Assembly: GCF_016124325.1 (NCBI RefSeq)
Contig: NZ_WGNY01000023.1
Span: 52,708 to 116,707 of the forward strand
Length of the DNA stretch: 64,000 nt
Source of the DNA: Phenylobacterium sp.
GTDB taxonomy: Bacteria > Pseudomonadota > Alphaproteobacteria > Caulobacterales > Caulobacteraceae
Reading direction: 5' to 3'
The notes under the pieces are model-generated. The model had not been told where the DNA came from. It saw nothing but the letters and a program-made list of their open reading frames with translations, and searched no databases. The translations under genes and the position numbers were made by a program. This document shows positions 9,787-18,962 of this stretch, piece after piece. How positions within the stretch are numbered: position 1 is the stretch's first letter; each line of letters opens with the position of its first letter.

Positions 9787-11058
9787 TTGTCCGTCACCGA
9801 ATCCGGCGCCTCCACCCGGCGTGTCCTAGCCGCGAGCCTCGTGGGCACGGCGGTGGAGACCTACGACTTCTACATCTACGGCACGGCGGCCTCGCTGGTG
9901 TTCGGGCCGCTGTTCTTCCCCGACATCTCGCCGTCGGCCCAGCTGCTTTCGGCCTACGCCACCTTCGCCGTCGCGTTCTTCGCCCGGCCGCTGGGCGCGG
10001 CGTTCTTCGGCCATTTCGGCGACCGGATCGGGCGCAAGTCGACCCTGGTGGCCTCGCTGCTGCTGATGGGCGGCTCGACGGTGCTGATCGGCTTCCTGCC
10101 GGGCTACGCCGCGATCGGCTGGCTGGCGCCGCTGGCGCTATGCCTGATGCGGTTCGGGCAGGGCTTCGGCCTGGGCGGCGAATGGGGCGGCGCCGTGCTG
10201 CTGGCGGTGGAGAACGCCCCGCCGGGCCAGCGGGGGCGGTTCGGCGGGGTGCCGTTGCTGGGCGCGCCGACGGGCTTCCTGCTCGCCAACGGCCTGTTCC
10301 TGATCCTGGGCCTGTTCCTCGACGCCGAGCAGTTCAAGGCCTGGGGCTGGCGGCTGCCGTTCCTGGCCAGCGTGGTGCTGGTGGGCGTGGGCCTCTGGAT
10401 CCGGCTGCGGATCGGCGAGACGCCGACGTTCAAGAAGGCGATGGCCGAGGCCGAGGCCAGCCACGTGCCGGCCGCCGAGGTGTTCAAGCGCCATCCCGGC
10501 GCGCTGGCGGGCGCGACCCTGGCGGTGATCGCCTGCTTCGCGATCTTCTACATCTCGACCACCTTCGCCCTGGGCTGGAGCGTGGGGAAGCTGGGCTACG
10601 ACCGCGAGTCGTTCCTGGGCGCCCAGCTCATCGCCATGCTGTTCATGGCCGCGGGCATCGTGGCGGCCGGCTACGCCGCCGACCGGACCAGCCCGCGCGC
10701 GGTGCTGATCGTCGGATGCGCCGGGACTGTGATCGTCGGCGCGCTGATGGGGCTGATGGTGCGGGCCGACGCGCTCGGCCTGGTGTGGGCCTGGATGTCG
10801 GCGGCGCTGCTGGTGATGGGGCTGGTCTACGGCCCGCTGGGCGCTTTCATGCCCAGCCTGTTCCCGCCCCGCGTCCGCTACACCGGCATCTCGATCGCCT
10901 TCAATGTGGGCGGCATCCTGGGCGGCGGGCTGGCGCCCTTCGTGGCCCAGCGCCTGGCCGAGACCGGCGGCGTCGCCTGGGTGGGCTTCTACCTGGCGGC
11001 GGCAGGCCTGCTCAGCTTCGTGGGCCTGATGGGTTTGAAGGCGAAGTACGCGGACTGA
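9787..11058 (+). CDS. MFS transporter (metabolite:H+ symporter type)
   Basis: A membrane protein of about 423 residues with 12 predicted helices. The loop 2-3 signature GHFGDRIGRKSTL and the GQGFGLGGEWGGAVL motif in helix 4 identify the ShiA/ProP/KgtP-like metabolite:H+ symporter group; the substrate is probably an organic acid or zwitterion. Two starts are possible: ATG 9727 and TTG 9787. I prefer the TTG because GAGGGGG lies 7 nt upstream (9773-9779) and the conserved N-terminus (RRVLAASLVGTAVETYDFY) begins 10 residues later, but ATG 9727 also has a GAGGAA site. It is divergent from the aminotransferase. Confidence 0.88.
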   Translation: MSVTESGASTRRVLAASLVGTAVETYDFYIYGTAASLVFGPLFFPDISPSAQLLSAYATFAVAFFARPLGAAFFGHFGDRIGRKSTLVASLLLMGGSTVLIGFLPGYAAIGWLAPLALCLMRFGQGFGLGGEWGGAVLLAVENAPPGQRGRFGGVPLLGAPTGFLLANGLFLILGLFLDAEQFKAWGWRLPFLASVVLVGVGLWIRLRIGETPTFKKAMAEAEASHVPAAEVFKRHPGALAGATLAVIACFAIFYISTTFALGWSVGKLGYDRESFLGAQLIAMLFMAAGIVAAGYAADRTSPRAVLIVGCAGTVIVGALMGLMVRADALGLVWAWMSAALLVMGLVYGPLGAFMPSLFPPRVRYTGISIAFNVGGILGGGLAPFVAQRLAETGGVAWVGFYLAAAGLLSFVGLMGLKAKYAD

Positions 11059-11063
11059 TTTCA

Positions 11064-11198
11064 CACCGTCATGGCCGGGCTTGTCCCGGCCACCCAGAGA
11101 CGCGGACTCCGCCGGAATGCGCTCTGCGCGGGCCGCAGCGAAATCGTCGGTTCGGTCGGCGCTTCTGGGTGGCCGGGACAAGCCCGGCCATGACGGTG
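11064..11198. repeat. Large palindromic element A1 (35-bp perfect inverted repeat)
   Basis: Positions 11064-11098 and 11164-11198 are exact reverse complements of 35 bp, separated by 65 bp. Each arm is itself a hairpin (GGCCGGG-cttgt-CCCGGCC). The element starts 5 nt after the MFS stop codon and ends 3 nt before the stop codon of the GIY-YIG gene. A diverged relative is at 18826-18952. Confidence 0.9.
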
Positions 11199-11201
11199 GG
11201 T

Positions 11202-11531
11202 TCACATGTGCCGCTCGGGTGGTTGCAGGTGCGAGAGCGGCCCTTCGGCCACGAAGAAGGCTGGGTAGAGATCGGCCCACTTGGGGTTCTCCCGCTCGAT
11301 CAGGTTCACCTTCCACTCGCGCTTGTATTTCTTGAGGGACTTCTCCCGTTGGATCGCGGTGAGGATGCTGTCGTGGAGTTCGAACCAGACGAGGCGCTTC
11401 ACGCCGTAGCGCTTGGTGAAGCCCTCGATCAGGCCTTCACGGTGCTCGTGCGCACGGCGGACGAGGTCATTGGTCACGCCGATGTAGAGCGTCCCGTGCT
11501 GCCCGCTCGCCATCATGTAGACGGCGTTCAC
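11202..11531 (-). CDS. Single-domain GIY-YIG endonuclease
   Basis: A 109-residue protein made only of a GIY-YIG nuclease domain: VYMMAS then TLYIGVT replace the canonical GIY...YIG strands, the catalytic Arg lies in LVRRAHEH and the metal-binding Glu in AIQREKSLK. There is no DNA-targeting or UvrC-like partner domain. It follows the TauD-like gene by 7 nt on the same strand and could be read from that transcript. Its 3' end abuts palindromic element A1 at a distance of 3 nt. A second such gene (27613-27951) has the same spacing to a different palindrome. Function unknown; a link with the repeats is inference. Confidence 0.92.
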   Translation of the reverse strand: MNAVYMMASGQHGTLYIGVTNDLVRRAHEHREGLIEGFTKRYGVKRLVWFELHDSILTAIQREKSLKKYKREWKVNLIERENPKWADLYPAFFVAEGPLSHLQPPERHM

Positions 11532-11538
11532 GGGTGCA

Positions 11539-12405
11539 TCACACCGGAACCTCGCCGGCCACCGTCGTGCGGTGCATCACGCGCAGGTGGCCGTCATAGC
11601 CGCCCTCGGCGAAGTGCATGGTGCAGCGGTTGTCCCACATCAGCACCATCCCGGGTCGCCACTTGTGGCGATAGCGGTACTTGTCCTGCAGCAGGTGCTT
11701 GTAGAGGAAGCCCAGCACCGCGTCGGCCTCGGCGGCGGTCAGGCCCTCGACGCCCACCGTGTAGGTCGGGCTGACGAACAGCGCCTTGCGGCCCGTGACC
11801 GGATGGGTGCGGACCAGCGGGTGCGGGTGGGTCTTGTCGGCCTCAGCGGACGACAGGATGGTCATGGTCCGCTTCTCGGTCTCGCGGGCGAAGAGGCCGT
11901 TGGCGCCATAGGGCCGGCCCGCCGAGTGGATGGCCCTGAGCGGCGCCAGCATCGCCTTCATGGTCTCCGAAAGGTCGTCGTAGGCGCGGGCCGAGTCGAC
12001 GAACAGGGTGTCGCCGCCCACCGGCGGGACCACCTCCGAGCGCAGGATCGTGGCCGCGGGCGGCGCGTCCTGGAAGCTCCAGTCGGAATGCCAGCCGCCG
12101 CCGAAGTTCGGCGCCTTCTCGTCGGGCTCGCGCCGCAGCTCCAGCACATTGGGCCGGCCCGGCATCGGCGCGATGAACGGGTCGTCGCCGAACGGCCCCA
12201 TCTGGAGGGTGAAGGCCTCCAGTTCGTCGAGGCTGAGCGGCTGGTCCGGGAACGCCAGCACCGCGTGCCGCGCCCAGGCCGCGCGGACCTGCTCCATCGC
12301 CTCCGCCGGCAGGGGCCGCGACAGGTCGAGGCCCGTCACCTCGGCCCCGAAACCCGATTCCTGCGGCCGCACCTGGATCCCGCCGCCGTGACCGCCGTCC
12401 GCCAT
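11539..12405 (-). CDS. TauD/TfdA-family Fe(II)/2-oxoglutarate dioxygenase
   Basis: A 288-residue enzyme. The iron-binding triad is readable: His106 and Asp108 in GGGWHSDWSF, and His264 in NRCTMHFAEGGYDGH. The 2-oxoglutarate Arg is expected at 279 (VMHRTTVAG). The family hydroxylates taurine, alkyl sulfates, 2,4-D and related compounds in the cytosol; the substrate is not identifiable. It starts 1 nt after the stop of the epoxide-hydrolase-like gene, so the two are probably co-transcribed and may act on the same compound. Confidence 0.93.
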   Translation of the reverse strand: MADGGHGGGIQVRPQESGFGAEVTGLDLSRPLPAEAMEQVRAAWARHAVLAFPDQPLSLDELEAFTLQMGPFGDDPFIAPMPGRPNVLELRREPDEKAPNFGGGWHSDWSFQDAPPAATILRSEVVPPVGGDTLFVDSARAYDDLSETMKAMLAPLRAIHSAGRPYGANGLFARETEKRTMTILSSAEADKTHPHPLVRTHPVTGRKALFVSPTYTVGVEGLTAAEADAVLGFLYKHLLQDKYRYRHKWRPGMVLMWDNRCTMHFAEGGYDGHLRVMHRTTVAGEVPV

Positions 12406-12406
12406 C

Positions 12407-12778
12407 TCAGCCTCCCAGCGCCCGGGTGTAGGTCGCCAGGTCGAAGTAGTCGCGCCACACCCTGATCTTGCCGTCCCGCATCTCGAACACCCCGCAGCAC
12501 GGCAGGTCGACGCGCTTGTCGCCCACCCGCGTGCGGTCGAGCCGTTCGGCGATCACCACGTCGCCCTGCTCGACGATGTTGAGGATGTCCCACTCGGTCG
12601 CCGACCAGTCCTTGGCGAAGCCGGCGATGAAGGCCTTCACGGCCTCGCGGCCGGCCACCGGCCGGGCGGGCATGTTGTGGTAGACGCCGTCCTCGGCGAA
12701 GAAGTCCGCCAGTTCGGCGGCGTCCAGCCGCGACCACGCGGCGATGAAGTCCCTGACAATGCGTTCGTTCTGGCCCAT
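12407..12778 (-). CDS. Limonene-1,2-epoxide hydrolase-like (SnoaL-like) protein
   Basis: A 123-residue single-domain NTF2-like protein. The pattern ERLDRTRVGDKRVDLPC followed by VWRDYFDLATY keeps the Asp-Arg...Asp arrangement of limonene-1,2-epoxide hydrolase, so epoxide or lactone hydrolysis is plausible, though many SnoaL-like proteins do other things. ATG 12778 was chosen over longer in-frame starts because GGGAGG lies 6 nt upstream and the product then has the family length. It is the first gene of a pair with the TauD-like dioxygenase and diverges from cobS. Confidence 0.85.
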   Translation of the reverse strand: MGQNERIVRDFIAAWSRLDAAELADFFAEDGVYHNMPARPVAGREAVKAFIAGFAKDWSATEWDILNIVEQGDVVIAERLDRTRVGDKRVDLPCCGVFEMRDGKIRVWRDYFDLATYTRALGG

Positions 12779-12878
12779 GTCGCCTCCCGCCCGTGGCGGC
12801 CGGCTTCGGGCCGGCTCGCATTTTCTGACAAAACACCTGTTTGCGTCCGCAACGGCAAGCCTGTAATCCGAGGCCGCC

Positions 12879-13880
12879 ATGGCCGCTTTCGACACCACTG
12901 AAGACAAGCTGATCGCGCTCACGCCGGACCGGGAGGTCGGCACGCGCGAGACCTTCGGCGTGGACTTCGACATGAAGGTGCCGGCCTTCTCGGAGCGGGA
13001 CCCGCACGTCCCCGACATCGACGAGGCCTACAAGTTCGACCCCGAGACGACGCGGGCGATCTGCGCCGGCTTCGCCTACGACCGCCGGGTGATGGTCCAG
13101 GGCTATCACGGCACCGGCAAGTCGACCCACATCGAGCAGGTGGCCGCGCGGCTGAACTGGCCGATGATCCGGGTGAACCTCGACAGCCACATCAGCCGGA
13201 TCGACCTGGTCGGCAAGGACGCCATCGTCCTGAAGGAAGGCAAGCAGGTCACCGAATTCCGCGAGGGCATGCTGCCCTGGGCGCTGCAGCGGCCGATCGC
13301 CCTGGTGTTCGACGAGTACGACGCCGGTCGGCCGGACGTGATGTTCGTGATCCAGCGGGTGCTGGAAGCCTCGGGCAAGCTGACCCTGCTCGACCAGAAC
13401 CGCGTGATCCGGGCCAACCCGAACTTCCGGCTGTTCTCGACCACGAACACCATCGGCCTGGGCGACACCACCGGCCTCTATCACGGCACCCAGCAGATCA
13501 ATCAGGCACAGATGGACCGCTGGTCGATCGTGACCACGCTGAACTACCTGAGCCACGACGTGGAAGCCGAGATCGTGCTGGCCAAGGCCCCCGGCTACAA
13601 CACCGCCGAGGGCAAGCGGACCATCAACGCCATGGTGCGGGTGGCCGACATGACGCGGAACGCCTTCATGAACGGCGACATCTCCACCGTCATGAGCCCG
13701 CGGACCGTGATCACCTGGGCCCAGAACGCCGAGATCTTCGGCGGCGACATCGGCCTGGCCTTCCGCATGACGTTCCTGAACAAGTGCGACGAGCTGGAGC
13801 GCGGCACCGTGGCCGAGTTCTTCCAGCGCGCCTTCGGCCAGGACCTGCCGGAAAGCACGGCCCGGGTGCGGGTGGCCTAA
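12879..13880 (+). CDS. cobS: Cobaltochelatase AAA+ subunit CobS
   Basis: A 333-residue AAA+ ATPase. It shows Walker [10 protein letters not shown], Walker [10 protein letters not shown], and sensor-1 region [11 protein letters not shown], in the MoxR/CobS arrangement. In aerobic B12 synthesis, CobS and CobT form the chaperone-like complex that drives cobalt insertion by CobN. Here cobT is 10 kb downstream on the same strand (23792) with unrelated genes between, and no cobN is in the window. A GAGG ribosome site lies just before ATG 12879. Confidence 0.95.
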   Translation: MAAFDTTEDKLIALTPDREVGTRETFGVDFDMKVPAFSERDPHVPDIDEAYKFDPETTRAICAGFAYDRRVMVQGYHGTGKSTHIEQVAARLNWPMIRVNLDSHISRIDLVGKDAIVLKEGKQVTEFREGMLPWALQRPIALVFDEYDAGRPDVMFVIQRVLEASGKLTLLDQNRVIRANPNFRLFSTTNTIGLGDTTGLYHGTQQINQAQMDRWSIVTTLNYLSHDVEAEIVLAKAPGYNTAEGKRTINAMVRVADMTRNAFMNGDISTVMSPRTVITWAQNAEIFGGDIGLAFRMTFLNKCDELERGTVAEFFQRAFGQDLPESTARVRVA

Positions 13881-13933
13881 GCGGCCGACGGGCCGGCCTG
13901 GACGCCGGGCCGGAAGATGGCTAGCTCGGCCCC

Positions 13934-15241
13934 GTGACGCCCGCCGCACGCCTGCAAGCCGCGCTCGAACTGATCGAAGAGGTCGAAGCCGACGCGCGCC
14001 CGGCCGATGCGGTGGTTTCGGCCTGGTTCCGGAGCCGGCGCGACCTGAACGACCGGGATCACGGCGAGCTGTCCGACCTGCTGTACGCGGTGCTGCGCGG
14101 CCACGCCCGGCTGAACTGGCATCTGGCGAAGCAGCGCCGCGAGCCCACGGCCCGCAACCGCCTGCTCGCCTGGCTGGCGCTTGGCGAGGGCAAGACGCGC
14201 GATCAGATCCAGCGCCTGTTCACCGGCGGGCGGTTCGCGCCGGCGGCCCTCACCGACGGCGAGGGCGTCCTTCTGGCGCGCCTGCAGGGCGGGACCCTGG
14301 AGCACCCGGAGATGCCGGACGGGGTGCTGGGCGAATGTCCCGACTGGGCGCTGGGACCCATGCAGAGCCGCTTCGGCGAGGCGTTCACGCGCGAGATGGC
14401 GGCGATGCTGCGGCCCCCGCCGCTGGACCTGCGCGTCAATCCGCTGAAGGGGACCCGCGAGTCGGTGCTGGAAGCCCTGCGCCGTATCGGCTTCGAGGCC
14501 CAGGCGTGTCGCATGGCGCCCCATGGAATCCGCCTGCCCCGGCGGCTGTCGCTGGCCCGCCTGCCCATGCTGAAGACCGGCGCGGTCGAGATCCAGGACG
14601 AGGGCTCGCAGCTGGTCGCGCTCCTGGTCGGCGCCAGGCCCGGCGAGCGCGTGGTCGACTTCTGCGCCGGCGCGGGCGGCAAGACGCTGGCGATGGCCTG
14701 CGACATGGCGAACAAGGGCGCGGTCATCGCCTGCGACATCTCGGAGGCGCGGCTGAAGCGGGCGGCCGGGCGGTTCCGCGGCGCGGGGCTGCACAACATC
14801 CAGACCCGGGTGCTGACCAGCGAACGGGACAAGTGGGTCAAGCGCCACAAGGGCGGGTTCGACCGCGTGCTGGTCGATGCGCCGTGCAGCGGCACGGGCA
14901 CGTGGCGGCGCAATCCCGACGCGCGCTGGCGGGCGCAGGACGCCGGGCTGGAGGCCCTGGCGGCGCTACAGCGGGAAATCCTGGACAGCGCCGCGCGGCT
15001 GGTGAAGCCGGGCGGGCGGCTGGTCTACGCCACCTGTTCCCTGCTGGCCGAGGAGAACGAGGCGCAGGTCGAAGCCTTCCTCGCCGCGCACCCGGAGTTC
15101 CGCCTCGTCCCGCTCGGCGAGGCCGCGCCGCAGATCACGGGCTCGGCGCACCCCGACTATCTCTCGCTGACCCCGGCCCGCCACGGAACCGACGGGTTCT
15201 TCGCGGCCGCGATGACACGGGACGCGCCCGTCACCGCCTGA
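13934..15241 (+). CDS. RsmB-like 16S rRNA (cytosine-5) methyltransferase
   Basis: A 435-residue RsmB/NOP-family enzyme. The N-terminal ~140 residues look like the NusB-like RNA-binding domain of RsmB. The catalytic domain has the SAM motif [16 protein letters not shown], motif [17 protein letters not shown] and motif VI YATCSLL with the nucleophilic cysteine. The enzyme methylates a cytosine (C967 in E. coli) of small-subunit rRNA. The start is GTG 13934, 53 nt after cobS. Its last 11 bases (15231-15241) overlap the end of the convergent YgiQ-family gene. Confidence 0.92.
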   Translation: MTPAARLQAALELIEEVEADARPADAVVSAWFRSRRDLNDRDHGELSDLLYAVLRGHARLNWHLAKQRREPTARNRLLAWLALGEGKTRDQIQRLFTGGRFAPAALTDGEGVLLARLQGGTLEHPEMPDGVLGECPDWALGPMQSRFGEAFTREMAAMLRPPPLDLRVNPLKGTRESVLEALRRIGFEAQACRMAPHGIRLPRRLSLARLPMLKTGAVEIQDEGSQLVALLVGARPGERVVDFCAGAGGKTLAMACDMANKGAVIACDISEARLKRAAGRFRGAGLHNIQTRVLTSERDKWVKRHKGGFDRVLVDAPCSGTGTWRRNPDARWRAQDAGLEALAALQREILDSAARLVKPGGRLVYATCSLLAEENEAQVEAFLAAHPEFRLVPLGEAAPQITGSAHPDYLSLTPARHGTDGFFAAAMTRDAPVTA

Positions 15242-17246
15242 TCGGCACGCCCTTGGTGGTGAACTTGGTTCCGGGATGGCGCGCGGGCCGGCGGGCCGGC
15301 GGGCCCCTGCCGCCGCCCGGCTGGTGGGCCGGGACAAGCTGGTCCGGCCGCGGGCCGATCAGGTCGGCGCGGCCCATAGCCTTCAGCGCCTCGCGCAGGA
15401 CCGGCCAGTTCTCGGGGTCGTGGTAGCGCAGGAAAGCCTTGTGCAGGCGCCGCTGGCGCAGGCCCTTCACCGTCTCGACCGGCTCGCTCGCCCCGTGGCG
15501 CACGCCGCGCAGCGGATTGACCCCGGAGTGGTACATGGCCGTGGCGGTGGCCATCGGCGAGGGCAGGAAGGTCTGCACCTGGTCGGCCCGGAAGTTGTTC
15601 GCCTTCAGCCACAGCGCGAGGTTCATCATGTCCTCGTCGGTGGTGCCCGGATGCGCGGCGATGAAGTACGGGATCAGGTGGTACTTCTTCCCGGCCTTCT
15701 TGGCGGCGGCGTCGAACATCGCCTTGAAGCGGTCGTAGGTCCCGATCCCCGGCTTCATCATCTTGTCGAGCGGCCCGTCCTCGGTGTGCTCGGGCGCGAT
15801 CTTCAGGAGGCCGCCCACGTGGTGGGTGACCAGCTCCTCGACGTATTCGGGACTCTCGACAGCCAGGTCGTAGCGGACGCCCGAGGCCACCAGCACCTTC
15901 TTGACGCCCTTCACCTCGCGCACCTTGCGATAGAGGCGGATGAGGTCGTCGTGGCTGGTGTTCAGGTTGGGGCAGATGCCGGGGAACACGCAGGACGGCC
16001 GCCGGCAGGCCGCCTCGACCTTGGGGTCCTTGCAGGCCATCCGATACATGTTGGCGGTCGGCCCGCCGATGTCGGAGATGACGCCCGTGAAGCCCGGCGT
16101 CCTGTCGCGGATGCGCTCGATCTCCTGCAGGATCGAGCCTTCGGAGCGGCTCTGGATGATGCGGCCCTCATGCTCGGTGATGGAGCAGAAGGTGCAGCCG
16201 CCGAAACAGCCGCGCATGATCGTCACCGAGAAGCGGATCATCTCCCAGGCGGGGATCTTGGCCTCGCCGTAGGCGGGGTGCGGAGCCCGCGCGTAGGGCA
16301 GGTCGTAGACCGCGTCCATCTCCTCGGTGGTGAGCGGGATCGGCGGCGGATTCAGCCAGATGTCGCGGTCGCCATGGCGCTGGACCAGCGGACGGGCGTT
16401 GCCGGGGTTGCTCTCCCGATGCAGCACCCGTGAAGCGCGGGCGTAGGCTTCGGAATCCGCCTGAACCTGCTCGCAGGACGGCAGGCGGATGACCACGTCG
16501 CCGGGGCGGCGCGCGGCGCCCTCGTCGGCGGAATCGAGATCGTCGGCGTGCAGTTCCGTGAAATGTTCCGGGACCTTGCGGAACAGGGCCACGCCGCGGA
16601 TGTCGTCGAGGTCGCGCGGCGCCTCGCCCGCCGCCAGCCGGTTCGCCACCTCGACGACCGCGCGCTCGGCGTTGCCGTAGAGCAGCAGGTCGGCCTTGGC
16701 GTCGGCCAGCACCGAACGGCGCACCTTTTCCGACCAGTAGTCGAAGTGGGCGATGCGGCGCAGCGAGGCCTCAATGCCGCCCAGCACGATCGGCACGTCC
16801 TTGAACGCCTCGCGGCAGCGCTGGGCGTAGACCAGGGTGCAGCGGTCGGGCCGCCGCCCGCCCTCCCCGCCCGGCGTATAGGCGTCGTCGTGGCGCAGCC
16901 GGCGGTCGGCCGTGTAGCGGTTGACCATCGAGTCCATGTTGCCGCCGGTGACGCCGAAGAAGACGCGGGGGCGGCCCAGCGCCTTGAACGGCTCGGCCGA
17001 CTGCCAGTCGGGCTGGGCGATGATGCCGACCCGGAAGCCCTGGGCCTCCAGCAGCCGCCCGATGATCGCCATGCCGAAGCTGGGATGGTCGACATAGGCG
17101 TCGCCGGTCACCAGGACGATGTCGCAGGCGTCCCAGCCCAGCGCGTCCATCTCGGCCCGGCTCATCGGCAGGAACGGCGCGGCGGCGCCCTTCCGGCGGG
17201 AAGGCCCCGAAAACAGGGGCGTCACGGCGCGGGCGGCGGTGTCCAT
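15231..17246 (-). CDS. YgiQ-family radical SAM protein
   Basis: About 671 residues. The N-terminal block [20 protein letters not shown] and [20 protein letters not shown] is diagnostic of UPF0313/YgiQ. The radical SAM cluster motif is [16 protein letters not shown] (CxxxCxxC), and the C-terminal domain holds [17 protein letters not shown]. The reaction is unknown. The chosen start is ATG 17246; ATG 17288 is also possible, but anything further upstream would run through an inverted repeat (17294-17362). The 3' end overlaps the RsmB-like gene by 11 bp on the opposite strand. Confidence 0.93.
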   Translation of the reverse strand: MDTAARAVTPLFSGPSRRKGAAAPFLPMSRAEMDALGWDACDIVLVTGDAYVDHPSFGMAIIGRLLEAQGFRVGIIAQPDWQSAEPFKALGRPRVFFGVTGGNMDSMVNRYTADRRLRHDDAYTPGGEGGRRPDRCTLVYAQRCREAFKDVPIVLGGIEASLRRIAHFDYWSEKVRRSVLADAKADLLLYGNAERAVVEVANRLAAGEAPRDLDDIRGVALFRKVPEHFTELHADDLDSADEGAARRPGDVVIRLPSCEQVQADSEAYARASRVLHRESNPGNARPLVQRHGDRDIWLNPPPIPLTTEEMDAVYDLPYARAPHPAYGEAKIPAWEMIRFSVTIMRGCFGGCTFCSITEHEGRIIQSRSEGSILQEIERIRDRTPGFTGVISDIGGPTANMYRMACKDPKVEAACRRPSCVFPGICPNLNTSHDDLIRLYRKVREVKGVKKVLVASGVRYDLAVESPEYVEELVTHHVGGLLKIAPEHTEDGPLDKMMKPGIGTYDRFKAMFDAAAKKAGKKYHLIPYFIAAHPGTTDEDMMNLALWLKANNFRADQVQTFLPSPMATATAMYHSGVNPLRGVRHGASEPVETVKGLRQRRLHKAFLRYHDPENWPVLREALKAMGRADLIGPRPDQLVPAHQPGGGRGPPARRPARHPGTKFTTKGVPIRR

Positions 17247-17293
17247 GCCCACGGATAGAGCCCGGCCGACAAAAGGGGAACCCGGCATTTTGG

Positions 17294-17362
17294 AACCACG
17301 GATTGCACGGATCACACGGATGGGCGCCAGGGCAATCCGCGCCATCGGTGAAATCCGTGGTT
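17294..17362. repeat. Inverted repeat upstream of the YgiQ gene
   Basis: AACCACGGATT (17294-17304) is the exact complement of AATCCGTGGTT (17352-17362). The interior repeats the CACGGAT word. It is probably a dispersed extragenic repeat or part of the 5' leader. Confidence 0.6.
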
Positions 17363-17421
17363 GTTCAAAGGCGGCGCCGCTTCGCGGCGGCGACGCCCCC
17401 TCCACCGCGTTCCGCGGTCCC

Positions 17422-17473
17422 CCTCCCCCGCTTCGCGAGGGAGGAGCGCTCCTCCCCTGCGAAGCGGGGGAGG
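17422..17473. repeat. 26-bp near-perfect palindrome
   Basis: Arms 17422-17447 and 17448-17473 are reverse complements with two mismatches and no loop. A second short stem (CCCCGGA / TCCGGGG, about 17480-17497) follows. It lies between the PLP enzyme stop and the YgiQ start; same CCTCCCC class as 8478-8550. Confidence 0.7.
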
Positions 17474-17528
17474 TGTCGCCCCGGACCTGTCCGGGGTGAC
17501 GGAGGGGGTCAGGGTCAGGTCCAGCCCC

Positions 17529-18764
17529 TCACGAATACCGCACCTCCGCCCCGGCCGGCGCAGCCTTGCCCCTCACCTCGCCCAGGGCCCAGGCGAGGTC
17601 GGCGAGGTAGACGTCGGTCACCGTGGCGTGGAACGGCGAGAGCATCAGGTGCAGGCTCTTGGGCTCGGTGGTCAGGCTGGTGAACCAGCCGCGCTCGTGC
17701 AGCTTGGTCCAGAGCGCCACGGCGTCGGCCTCCGGGTGGGCGAAGGCGGTGATGCCGAGCTGCGGGCGGCCCAGGACCTCGAAGCCCAGCTTGCGGACGC
17801 CGGCCTCGATGGCCTCGCGCGCGGCGACGACCTGGCCCTGCTTCTCGCGGTAGCCGGCCACGCCCAGCACGTTCATCACCGCCCAGGCCGCCGAGATCGC
17901 CCCGCCGGGCCGGGTGCCGGCCAGGGTGGGCGTGATCATCCGCCCGCCCGGCCAGTCGCGGAAATCGAAGGTCATCAGCTTCATGAGTTCGGCCGAGCGG
18001 AAGAACACCGTCGAGGCGCCCTTGGCGGCGTAGCCGTACTTGTGCAGGTCGGCCGACATCGAGCGCACGCCGGGCAGCTCGAAGTCGAAGGGCGGGATGT
18101 CGGCGCCGTTCATCCGCACGAACGGGGCGATATAGCCGCCGACGCAGGCGTCGACGTGCAGCCACAGGTCGCGCGCCAGCGCCAGGTCGGACAGGGCGCC
18201 GATGGGGTCGATGAGGCCGTACGGGAAGCTGGGCGCCGAGCCCACGATCATCACGGTGTGATCGTCGGCGGCCGCGGCCATGGCGGCCGGGTCGGCGAGG
18301 TAGCCGGCGAGCGGGATGCGGCGGACCTCGATCTCCATCAAGGCCGCGGCCTTGTCGAAGGCCAGGTGCGCCGAGCGGGGCAGCACCATGTTGAGCGGGC
18401 CGGCGACGCCGCGGACCTTGCGGGCGTGGTCGCGGGCGGCCTTCACCGCCATGGTGATGGAATCGGTGCCGCCGGAGGTGGTGACGCCGCAGGCCTCCTC
18501 GGGCCCGTGCAGCAGCGACAGGCCGAAGCCGACGACCTCCTCCTCCATGCGTTTGAGGCTGGGGAAGGCGGCCGGACCCAGGCCGTTCTCGGACTGGAAG
18601 AGGGCGTAGGCCTCCTTCTGCACCCGCTCGATCTCGGGGCCGGCGTTGAAGACGTAGACGGCGGTCTTGCCCTCGCGCCAGCGCGCGTCGCCGGTGGCGT
18701 AGTCGGCCATCACGGACTTCAGCTCGGTCCAGTCGGCGCCGGTCTGCGGCAGCGGTTTCCTCAT
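17529..18764 (-). CDS. PLP-dependent group II decarboxylase / sphingosine-1-phosphate lyase-like enzyme
   Basis: A 411-residue fold-type I PLP enzyme. It shows TTSGGTDSITMAVKAARD for phosphate binding, HVDACVGGYIAPF, and the PLP lysine Lys242 in MSADLHKYGYAAKGAS. The HKYGYAAKG form is typical of the sphingosine-1-phosphate lyase/glutamate decarboxylase-like branch. Whether this one cleaves a phosphorylated long-chain base or decarboxylates an amino acid is not decidable here; Caulobacteraceae do make sphingolipids, so lyase activity is reasonable (inference). ATG 18764 has AAGGAG 7 nt upstream and is preferred to the longer ORF, which runs into repeat A2. Confidence 0.88.
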   Translation of the reverse strand: MRKPLPQTGADWTELKSVMADYATGDARWREGKTAVYVFNAGPEIERVQKEAYALFQSENGLGPAAFPSLKRMEEEVVGFGLSLLHGPEEACGVTTSGGTDSITMAVKAARDHARKVRGVAGPLNMVLPRSAHLAFDKAAALMEIEVRRIPLAGYLADPAAMAAAADDHTVMIVGSAPSFPYGLIDPIGALSDLALARDLWLHVDACVGGYIAPFVRMNGADIPPFDFELPGVRSMSADLHKYGYAAKGASTVFFRSAELMKLMTFDFRDWPGGRMITPTLAGTRPGGAISAAWAVMNVLGVAGYREKQGQVVAAREAIEAGVRKLGFEVLGRPQLGITAFAHPEADAVALWTKLHERGWFTSLTTEPKSLHLMLSPFHATVTDVYLADLAWALGEVRGKAAPAGAEVRYS

Positions 18765-18825
18765 GGCGGGCTCCTTACGTCCTTCGAGGGAGCCTAGGTT
18801 GGTAGCTGAAATACGCCACCCCTCT

Positions 18826-18952
18826 CCGTCATCGCCCGGCTTGTCCGGGCGACCCAGACGCGCCGACGCTTCGGGACAAGTGGCGGAACGGCCGCATCGA
18901 ACCTCCCACGCCCCGCGTTTCTGGGTGGCCCGGACAAGCCGGGCCATGACGG
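18826..18952. repeat. Large palindromic element A2 (33-bp inverted repeat with compensating changes)
   Basis: Arms 18826-18858 and 18920-18952 (61 bp apart) are complementary except at two places. At those two places each arm has changed both sides of its own internal hairpin: CGCCCGG/CCGGGCG on the left, GGCCCGG/CCGGGCC on the right. It is a relative of element A1 at 11064. No nuclease gene adjoins this copy; it lies between two genes on the minus strand. Confidence 0.85.
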
Positions 18953-18962
18953 GAAGGTGGGG

